A stretch of DNA of 64,000 nucleotides from Flavobacteriales bacterium. Lineage in GTDB: Bacteria; Bacteroidota; Bacteroidia; NS11-12g; UBA9320. The DNA is taken from the NCBI GenBank assembly GCA_020635435.1, contig JACJZU010000002.1, positions 124,001 through 188,000 of the forward strand. Direction: 5' to 3'. Below the pieces are notes generated by a model. It made no database searches, was not told where the DNA came from, and saw nothing but the letters and a program-made list of their open reading frames with translations. Made by a program: the position numbers and the translations under genes. Shown here one piece after another: positions 42,720 through 54,700 of this stretch. Position 1 is the first letter of the stretch. Each line of letters begins with the position of its first letter.

Positions 42720-45700
42720 ATGAGACTCAAATTTCTACGCTCCCTTCAGTTTTTCATTTTCAGTTTACTTTTAGCAGGCGGACTTCAGGTCAAGGCCCAG
42801 ACAAGCACGCTGGTGTTCGACTATGATTTCAGCAGTTGTACGGCCTGTGGTGATTCGGTGATCACGACATCGAACATTCGCGACAGTTTTGTCGATGCAA
42901 CGGCTTCCAACAAGTTCGTCAGCTTTTTACAGGTTCGGGCTTATCTGTTCACCTGTACAACCGACTCGGTTGAATTGTACTTGAACGGGGTGAAGATGCA
43001 ATCGTCGTACACGGTCTCGAAGTGTTTCTGTGGCGGTTGTGATTCTCTGGCCTGGAATATACTGGGCAACAACTTGCAGGGGGTCTATAATTACGGAGGA
43101 AAGAACATTATAGAAATACGGTTAAAGAGCACCAGCACCATGTGGTTCGACCGCTTCAAGGTGATCCGGACCTTATCAGACAGGTATAACTACGACGCGG
43201 GGGTTACTCGATTGGATACGCCCATGTTGAGGAGTTGTGCGGGTACTACACCGATACGGGTTGAGATCGCCAATTTCGGCAGAAGATCATTCAGCACGGT
43301 GGATGTGGAATGGACATGGAACGGCAGCAGTCAGACAGGGGTGACCTACAGCAGCAAATTAGACAGCGTTTCGAGTAGCGGGATAGCGCGAGCTTTGGTA
43401 ACATTGGGGACCAAGACACTAAGTCCGGGTAAAATTGATACGCTGGTGGCGTGGACCGACGGTCCGGGAGGGCAGGTTGATTCTGCGGGCCATAACGATA
43501 CTTTGGTGGCTTTGATCACGGTGGCGTTTTCAGATACCATAACCGTTGGGGGTACAAGTCCTGATTTCACCTCCCTCTCGGCTGCGGTATCCGCCTTGCA
43601 TCAATACGGGATCTGTGGGCCATTGGTCGTTTCCATCCGCCCCGGTACCTATACCGAGCAATTGGAGATCGGAACAATTCCCGGGGCCGACAGTATAAAC
43701 CGCGTGACCTTTACCTCGAGCACAGGTGATTCTTCCGATGTGCTGATCAATTACTCGTCGAGTAGTTCTTCGATGAACTATACCATTCGATTGAACTATT
43801 CTTCAAATATTGATTTTCGCCATGTTACGATAGAGGCATTGGGTTCCTCGTACAGCACGGTTGTGAACCTGAACGGAGAATTGGATAATGTGGGATTTTA
43901 CAGTTGCAGGTTCCTGGCAGCAACGGTTACGACCAGTTCCACGAGCCGAGCTCTCATTTACAGGTCTTATGCCGTTTATAATGAAAATGGACAGGACTTG
44001 ACATTCGACCGCTGTGTTTTTGCCGGAGGAAGTTATGGGGCGTATTTGTACAACGCTTATGGCAATTACTTCAACCGATGTCAATTTACGAACAATCAAT
44101 TCCTCTCGCAGTATTATACAGGGTTATACATCTATTACCACCGCAATACGCTCGTAGAGAATAATTTCTTTTCATACTCGGGTACCACCGGTGCGTATGG
44201 AATGCGCCTGTACAATTCTACAAATGGCCTTTGGGTAGTGAACAATCGACTGATCGGAGGGTCGCCAAGTTATAACATTCATATTAATAGTCACTCCGGT
44301 ACGATGAATCAGAGAGGACTCGTAGCGAACAATTTGTTATCGACCACTGCTGCTTCAAATACAAGTTATTATGCGAATGTCAATCTGGAATACAATAGCT
44401 ATCTGGATTTCGTCCACAACAATATTCAACGAAGTGAAGATGGTACAGAGCCGGCTCTTCAGGTCTATTATGGAAGTAACATCCGTACGTACAATAATAT
44501 TTTGAAATGTAGTGGCAACAGTCCGGCGTTAACGGTTTACAATGGGGGCTCGCCCAATATTGCTTACTCGGATCACAACTGTTACAGAACCATGGGTGTA
44601 TTATTGGGATCCTGGGATGGAAGTGCCCTATCTACGTTGAACGACCTGCAGACTGCGAGTGGCATGGATTCGAATAGTGTTGATACGGATCCAAATTATG
44701 TTTCGTTGACCGATCTCAAACCATATAACGTGGATCTGGACGCGGCTGGTAAGGGCGATCCCCGGGTACCATTGGACTTTGACGGTTTGCCACGGGATAC
44801 CACCAACCCGGATATTGGTGCCATTGAGTTTGATCTGGTGAAGAATGATGCCGGAATTGTTGAGATCAAACGGTTTGTTGCCGGATCGGGATGCTACGAA
44901 GTTGTGATGCGCAACTTTGGAAAAGATACCTTGAAAAGCGTGAGCATAGGCTGGTCTCTGAATGGTTCTTCCAAAACACCGGTGAGTTGGACAGGGACTT
45001 TGGCTAAAGGGGACACCACACATTTATGCCTGGATACAACTACATTTTCAACCACCCAGGCCTATAACCTGAAGGTTTGGACATCGTCGCCGAACTCGTC
45101 TACCGACTCTTTCCCTTTGAATGATACCTCATCGGCGCGATACTTTGCCGCCCTGTCGGGGGATTATACACTTGGCGGAGGCTCCTCTGATTTTGTGAAT
45201 TTCGACTCGGCTTTGGCCGCATTAGAACGCGGAGGAGTTATAGACTCTGCCCGATTCCTTGTTCAAAGCGGCACCTATACATCACAATTGGTTTTTGGAA
45301 GTATATATGGTGCGGATCATGAAGGGGCCGTTATTTTTCAGGGGGCTGCAGCAGACAGTACGGCAGCTGTACTGCAGTTCGGGTCTACCAGTTCATCGAC
45401 CAATTACGTGGTCAAGCTGGACATGGCGAGGGGGATCACATTCCGGCATATGACTTTGCACAATACGTCAGCCGGTTCTTACAAGCAAGTTGTTCAAACG
45501 AATAATTCTGTCCTTGATATAACCTTCGATCACTGCGTTCTGACCAATAACGACACCACATCGACGAGTTCCAGTGTGGAGCTTGTTGAAGGCTATGCCC
45601 CGAACATGAGAAATTTGAAATTTATCGGTAACGTGTTCCGCAATGGTTCGACCGGTCTGTATCTCGAAGGGGGCTATAATTCTTACGCAAGTGAAGTTGT

Positions 45701-48700
45701 GATTCACGGCAACACATTCGTGAATCAGAACAGAAGGGGTCTTATTCTGTATTATCAGGATGGGATAAGTGTGAGAAACAACACGATTCTTGGCATGCGA
45801 AATTCCATGACCTATGGACTCGAATTCTATGATTGGAGGGGACCAAGTTCTCTGATCGGGAATCAGGTTTACATAACGGGAACCAATTTGTATTCAGGTA
45901 TTTACGGTAGTTATTACTACGATGCATCGGATACGATGGTTGTTGCAAACAATTTTGTTTCGGTACAATCAAGTCAATCCTGTAATGGGATGCAGTTATA
46001 CGACCTCAATCCGGGTCTGGTGGCCTATAATAATGTTTGGAATCGATCCACAGATTCGAGCAGTTCCGGTTCCGCGATCTTCTTCAGTTATGGTGACTTC
46101 TATGTTTACAATAACAACATGGTTCACACCGCAAATGGTTATGCGTACTATCTATCCAGCGAATACCGTTTTAAATCCAATTTCAACAATCTGTTCTCGA
46201 ACAAGAGCAATCCGGTTTATTATGATGGGGTGAACTATTCTTCGATTGCAGCCTATCAATCCGGGGAGAATAAAGATACCAATTCCGTAGCAGTAAATCC
46301 GCAATACACTTCTACCTCAGATCTACACGTCAGTTCTGTACTGCTGAATAAGAAAGGCAAGCCACTAAATCTAGTTAATGTGGATATTGACGGTGAGCAA
46401 CGCGATTCAATGAATCCGGATATTGGTGCTGACGAGTTCAGTCCGCCTGCCAAGGATGCAAGTGTGATCGCCTTCGCCAGTCCGGGAAGTGTGTTGATAG
46501 CAGATACCCTGCCTTATACCGTGGTAGTCCAAAACTTCGGATTGGATACCATCAATGAGGTAAGTGCAGCAGGTAGGATCAGCACCAGCCACTCTACGAC
46601 GAACTTCAGTGTTACAAAATCGACTAAGACATTGGCTCCGGGCGACACCACCCATATTCGTCTGGGAACCTATGTATTCCATCAGGATTCCTCCTATTCT
46701 CTAACGGCCTGGAGTTCCAGTCCGGGAGGGGTGAGTGACCAGAAACCGTCGAATGATACCTTGAGTCAGGAAGATATCTATCCGGCAATGGCTGGTATTT
46801 ATACGATAGGTGGAAGTAGTCCTGATTTCAGTTCTATTCGGGCAGCTGTTGCTGCGTTGAAACGGGCGGGTATATCGGATACGGTTACATTCAGGATTCG
46901 TTCCGGTACATATAACGAGCGCGTAGATCTCAGCCGCTTCAGGGGAACATTTGGCAGGAACAGCATCATTTTTGAATCGGAGTCGGGTGATTCCTCAACG
47001 GTTACCATTCAACATACGGCCACCCAAAGCGATTCGAACTGGGTAGTATATTTCCGGGGTACGGAACACGTAACTTTCCGCAAGTTGACGATCCGAAGTT
47101 CATCCACCGGCTCCTATGCCCGTGTTATTCAGATCGACAACAACTGTAAGGATATTTCGATTCACAATTGCTTTATTGAAGGACGCAATGTGAGCAGTAC
47201 CTCACAGAACTATTCGCTCATCTATTCCGGAAACAATGCCGATGAAGGTATCTGGATCTTGAACAACAGATTGAGAAATGGGAGTTATGGAGTTTACCTT
47301 TATGAGTATCCGAGTTCATCGCCCTATACACAGACGCTTGGGATACGAATAGAAAACAACGATATCAATTGTTACAGATACGGGATCTACGTTTATTACG
47401 CCGATTCATTACGCATCACTGGAAACAAGATCACATCGGATAACTATTCATCATTTTACGGAATTTATATAGAGGATGCTGACAGTTCGCTAAATGTTTC
47501 GAACAATACGATCGTTCTGAACCGCGGTTATATGGGTATTTACATTTACTACGGCGGGCTTAATGCAACTTCACTTCAACCCATTAATAACAACTTTATA
47601 AGCATGTTAGACCCCACAAATTCAGGGATCTACGGTATTTACAGCTATAATGGTGGAAGTTTAGACATTTCTTATAACAGCATTTTCATTGCAAATACCA
47701 ATAGCAACTACGGAATTGCGAATTATTATGGATCAAATTGCAGGATCTTGAATAACAATATCGAAGCGGGCTCGGGCAGGGCTCTCTATTACTATTACGG
47801 TTCCCAAAGCTCGGATTACAATAATTTACATAGCAGCGGGCCCTACTTAGGTTACAAGGATGGTACGGACTATGCTGATCTCAGTGCGTGGGAATCCGGT
47901 ACAATGCTGGATAGCAATTCAATTTCCGTAATGCCGCAATTCAAATCGAATACGGACCTTCACATGAAGGATCTGAGGCTTAACGGGAAGGCCAAGCCTC
48001 TTGCTGAGGTTTTGACCGACATAGATGGTGAGATGCGCGATTCCATCACACCGGATATTGGAGCAGATGAGTATATACCGCCAAAACTGGACGCGGGTAT
48101 TATTGATGTGATCACGCCGAAGATGCCCTTCCTGGCCGATACGCAGCAAGTGGTTGTGGTATTGGGGAATTTTGGATCCGATACGCTGAAAACAGCGAAT
48201 ATCACCTGGCAGCTAAATGATAGTACCTATCCGGTGTATTCCTGGAGTGGCTCACTCGCATTGGGTGATACGGCATGGGTAAAACTGGGAAGTCATGTTT
48301 TCGATCTGGACAGTGGATATTCCTTCAAATCGTGGACGAGTAATCCAAACAGTGGTACGGATGCTCTTGCGGAGAATGATACGGCGGAACTCAAAGATCA
48401 GTACCCCGCCCTGAGCGGTATCTACACTGTGGGCGGAGGGTCACCTGATTTTAACACGCTGGGCGATGTGCTCACGGCGTTGAGTCGGGGCGGAGTATAT
48501 GATTCGGCCCGATTTGACATCCGATCCGGAACGTACCTGGAGCAACTGGAATTCAAGCGCTACATAGGTGCCAATAAGAAGCATGCGATCATATTCCAAA
48601 GTGAATTGAAGGACAGCTCGAAAGTGTTTCTGTCTGCTTCTTCCACGTCATCATCCAAGAATTACTCCGTACTACTGGATAGCGCAAGCGGTATAACTTT

Positions 48701-51700
48701 CAGGCATTTAACGCTCACAACACCGGGAATAACTTATTCCAATGTGGTGCGAATTTATGGTGGAAGCACCGATATATGTTTTGAAAAGTGCCACATAACG
48801 GGATCGAATACGTCGAGTACCTCTGCTGACAGGGCTTTGGTCTACATCTATGCGGCTACCCGCAATGCGAAGATCCAGAATGTGGAATTCCGAAATTCCA
48901 ACTTCAATTTCGGTGCTTACGGAATTTATGGTACCGGTTACCATTTATCCGGACAACGATCGGAGGATATCCGATTCACGAATAACAATTTCTCGGATCA
49001 GTATTACTACAGTTTGTATCTCTACTACGTCGACCGTCCGGTGATCGAAATGAATCGTTTCGAGGGACGTGCGAGTATGAGCTCAAGCGGGACCGGTATT
49101 TATATTTACTACTGTGATAAATACCGGGTTACTTCCAACAGCATCAAAATGATACCTTATATGGGTATCCGGGCGGAGTATAGCTACGGATCTGTAGGCG
49201 ACAGTACGCTATTGGCCAACAATATGGTGAGCATGAATGGTACGGGAACTTCATACGGACTCTATTTATACGGTGCCAGCTATGCTTACATCCTGAATAA
49301 CAACGTGCGATTGGTAAGTACAAGCACATCCTCCTACGTACTGTATTTGAACGGTTCTCCATACTACGCCTACAACAACAACTTCACTCATTTTGGAAAT
49401 GGTTATGCGGCCTATTACAGTTCATACAGTTCAAGCAGCAGGATCGATCACAATAACTATTTCACCAATGGTAGCAACATCATCTACAGGGGATCTACCT
49501 ATACCAGTTTTGCGAACTATCAATCGTCGACCGGTTTGGATGGGAATGGGCTGAACATCGATCCGGACTATGTGAGTGCCACAGATCTGCACACCAGGGA
49601 AGCCAATCTGGATCGGGCAGGAAAAGCATTCCCACATCTTGTCCCATTTGACTTTGATGGAGAAGTACGTGACTCCGTAACACCGGATATAGGTGCGGAT
49701 GAAATAAGCATTCCATCTGCGAACGATGCCGGTATAGTGGCCAGTACCGGGCCTATTGCCCCATTTGCGTCCGGCTCAAATGCTGTTTATGCGGTGATAC
49801 GAAATTTTGGCTCGGACTCATTGAAAAGTGCGACGATCCATTGGTCGGTGAATGGCGGAACGGCAACAACCTATTCCTGGACCGGCGGCCTTAAAACATA
49901 CGAGTTCGATACGGTGAATCTCGGCAATTTCTCATTCTCTTCGGGCACGCATTATTCCATTCGCTTTTGGACGAGCTCCCCGAACGGAGTGGCGGACACG
50001 ATCAACTACAACGACACCTTCGATCGATATAACATGATCCCGGGTCTCATAGGAACCTATACGGTGGGAGGTTCTGCTCCGGATTTTGCCACCATAGCCG
50101 ATGCGGTGACCGCTTTGAAAAACGCCGGAACATTGGGTAATGTGATCTTCAGTATCCGAGCCGGAACATATAATGAAACGATCACACTGGAGCCTTACTC
50201 CACAACTTCACCCACATCAAGGGTAACCTTCCAATCTTCGACCGGAAATGCATCTGACGTGATCTGGAGGCCAAAGAATTACGGGGACGGAAAGATCGTA
50301 TACATCAATGGAGCCGATCGATTGCGATTCAGGAATATCACTTTCCGACCACAGGCCGGATACACGACATATATCGTTGAGATGAACAATAGTTCATCGA
50401 ATGTAGAATTCCGCAACAACGTATTCGATATGAACTCCTATACGTATTACGGAACGCATTACGGTATTCGCTCCAGCTCGGATAACGATGATAGCCTGGT
50501 CGTTAGCAACAACACGTTCAAGAATGGTTATATGGGTGTATATCTATATGGTATCAACAGTTCGAATCCGGAGAAATTTACGCGAATCGACAGTAACACC
50601 TTTACATCCCAGTATTCCTACGCTATTGCGGCATACTACCAGAATGGCATTCGGATTCGCAGCAATCAGATCAGCAGCAGTGTTACAGGAGTAGAACCTA
50701 TCTATCTCTACTATTCATCGGGCTCGTGTGAATTGGCGTACAATAAGATATCGCGTACGTATAATGGAAGTTCCGGAGTGGACATCTTATATCACCAGGG
50801 GGGTGTGAGTATGCCATTCCTTGTGCATAACAACTTCATTACGATCAATGCAGGTGGTGGAACCTACACGGCATTCTATACTTCGAATTCTTCCTATTTG
50901 AACCTGTATTTCAACAGCATTCACGTGTACAATGGGGGGTCTTCCTCTACACCTTTCGCTGCCTACAATACCAGCAGCCTCGATATCAGGAATAACATTT
51001 TTGCGAATTCGGGGAATGGATATAGTTTCTACATGAGCAATTCCACCCTGAGTCAGTCCAATTACAATAATTTCTACACGGCCGGAACTACGCTCGCAGG
51101 GCTCGGAGCAACCTATTATACGAGTTTGAGCAGCTTCAGGTCGGCAACGGGTAAGGATGCCCAGTCCCTTTCAGTGGATCCTTATTTCTTCTCAGATACC
51201 GATCTGCATACGGGAATATCTTCGCTCGACAGTGCAGGTACACCGATCACGGGAATTACCGACGACATTGACCGGGAAAGCAGGAATACTACGAAGCCGG
51301 ACATTGGGGCCGATGAGTTCAACAGTTTACCTCGAAACCTTGGTGTGCAGAATGTGCTGGTGCCTCTGGATGGGTGTGATATGGATACCATTCAAGTAAA
51401 GGTCACCTTATTCAACTATGGCTCGCAGGCTCAGGTCAATTTCCCAATTCGCTATCAGCTCAATGGCGGTTTGATCGACAGTTTTATAGTAACTGATACC
51501 ATCAAACGCGGGGCAAGTCTTGTCGCTGAATTCGATTCCATGGAGATTTTGAGCACGGGCATGCAATACAACCTGAAGGTATGGACAGATCTGAATAATG
51601 AGCAGTTCCGGGCTAATGACACGGTTGCGATGGTCTTCAACAATTATCAGAAACCGGATTCCGTGAAAAGTATGGTTCCTGCGAATGGAACTGTGAATGT

Positions 51701-54700
51701 GAGTTTCCCACTTTCGCTTTCCTGGTTACCTTCTACAGGAGCTACTCATTACGACATCTACTTATGGGATAGTACTGGCAGTAAACCCGGTAGCCCTAAT
51801 TTCAGCAACCTCACACAGATCAGTTATCAGATCAATTCTGGACTTACCTATGGAGCTACCTATTACTGGCAGATCGTTGCGAAGAATAGTGTTTGTGCAA
51901 CGGAAGGGGTCATTCAGAAATTCAAAATGAAATACCTACCTGATCTGGTCGTAACATCGGTTGTTACTCCATCCAGTGCTTTCTCCAGTACAAACATCAC
52001 GATTAACTGGACAGTAAAGAATCAAGGATTGGGTAATTCGGGGGGGACCTGGTTCGACCGGCTTTACCTTTCGGACGACGCACTTTACGGATCCGACATA
52101 TTCTTGGGTGGTTTTGTGAATCCAAGCGCACCGAATGCAGGAGGTACTTACAGTCAGACCGCAACAGTTACATTGCCTAATGGAATTTCGGGAAGCTACC
52201 GCGTATTTGTTCTTACGGATGTTTACGGCAACCTGACGGAGGGTAACGAAAACAATAACATCGCTAGGGACTCCGGTACGGCGATGAACGTTTCGCTCAC
52301 TCCTCCGCCGGATCTGATCGTGAACTCGGTGATCGCGCCGACAAATGGTTTCTCCGGTCAGCCAGTTTACATAACATACACCGTTAAAAACGACGGAACC
52401 GGACCCACACGTTCCGGCCTGTGGTATGATCGCATTTATATAACCAGCGACAGCACGCTGAATTCTTCGTTAACACTTCTCAAAACGATACAGCATGTTG
52501 GTAATCTCTTAGTTGACAGCACCTACTTCAATGCAAGTGTGCCAATCATCCTACCTAATAACATCAAGGGCAAGCGTTTCATAATTGTACATACCGACCA
52601 GACGAATCAGGAATATGAATATGCGTCGGAGGGTAACAATACGAACTATGATTCCATGGAGGTCATTTTAACCCCTCCACCGGATTTGGTTGTTCGGGAT
52701 GTGGTTGTTCCAACGTCGGCCAGCAACCGTGAATACATCACTGTGAACTTCCATACCATGAACGATGGGGGAACGAGTACCGGTAAAGCATATTATGATG
52801 CATTCTACCTCTCCCAGAGCCCGGTATTGAATACCAGTACCGCTTATAATTTGGGCAGTATCCGTCAGCCTACCACAGGCCCCGGAGATACGGCAACAAA
52901 TCGCAGTGTCACTTTGCGCATCCCATCGAACATCAATGGTAAATACTATCTCTTTGTTGTAACGGATGCCAATGGTTATATCGAAGAATTGAGCGGAGAA
53001 TCGAACAACGTTTCGAAGGGTGATAGTATCATCATCAACAGCCCTGATCTTGTGGTTCGGCATGTTGATGTGGATGCCCGCGACACTTCAGGTCATTTGA
53101 CTCGAATCGAATATTGGGTCAAGAACCTCGGACCCGGTGCAGACTTAGGTACAACGAGATCGGACAGCTTCTACATACATACGGGTAATACATGGAGCAG
53201 TAGTGCAAGGCGCCTTAGTAGGTATACCTATACGACAACCATTCAGCCCGGTGATAGTCATTTCGTGAGCACAACCGTGCGCATACCGGACGGAACCGAA
53301 GGGAAGCGTTACTTCTTTGTCTCTACAGATGCACAGCTTGCGATCTTCGAAAATGGCAAGGACAACAACAACCGGGGCGTAAGCGACAGCATGACGGTTG
53401 ATCTGGCTCCATATCCGGATCTGATCCCCCGTTTGGATACGTTCCCGGATTCTACCGAAGCAGGTAACCTGATCAAACTGCAATACAACGTGCGTAACGA
53501 TGGGGATACCACAGCTATGCCTCTGTGGCGTGATGCGGTTTACCTCTCACAGGATTCCGTTTGGAGTAGTAATGATCTTCTTCTGGGACCATTTATTCAG
53601 AATTCACAATTGCTGAAAGGAGCTTCATACGATGTAACCCTTTATCCGACTCTTCCTTCCAGTCTCACAATGGGTACGTATTATTTTATAGTACGAACCG
53701 ATTATCAGGATAATGTCTATGAGCATGGATCCGACAATCAGAACAACATTTTCGTTTCAAAAGGTATCTTCATCGACGGGTATCCACCAATTGACCTGGT
53801 TGTAAGTTGTCCGGACGTTGCGGATACCATGTGGAGTGGACTGACCTATGTGGTTAATTACACGGTAACGAATAATGGACAGGCTTCGACTGCGGTAGGT
53901 TTCTGGACGGATTATGTGTACTTGAGTACGGATTCCGTTTATAGCAGCAACGACGAAAAGATCGGAGGATATATTCGCTCCGGTAACCTCGCAAAAGGTG
54001 CTTCCTACAGTGTCAGTTTGCCGGTTAAGATACCCAATGGACGAAGCGGTAATTTCTACCTAATAGTTCGCACCGATACGGCCAACCGCAATGTGGATGT
54101 TGACTTAAGTTCGAACAGCAAAGCTGCTTGTAAAGCCGGAGCTGCTCATAGGAAAGTGCTACGGCTTACACCTCCACCGGATCTGAAGATCACATCCTGG
54201 ACAGTTCCCGGAACCGGAACGAGTGGCCAGAACATCAACATCAAATACACCGTTAAGAACGATGGATCAGGACCTACTACGGCCGGTGCCTGGGTAGATA
54301 AGATCTACCTGTCTACAGACTATACACTGGACAATTCAGACTATTCACTTGGTTCGCATACACATGCCGGTGACCTTACTGCCGGAGGTTCCTATTCGGT
54401 GGATAAGGATTTCCTGATACCATTGGATAAAACGGGGAATTTCATCGTGATCATCAAAACGGATGTTGCGAATGTTGTGTACGAGCATACGCAGGAAGGA
54501 AATAATACTGCTGCATCCATTTCTACATTCAGTCAGCCGCCACCTGCGGATCTGATCGTATCTCAGGTATTGGCTCCAAGCACGGTATTGAGTGGTGGAA
54601 CGATCAATGTGCAGTGGAAGGTGAAGAACCAAGGCACGAATCCGGCTCAAGGGTATATTTATGACAATGTATATTTATCGAAAGACTTGATCGCGGATGC

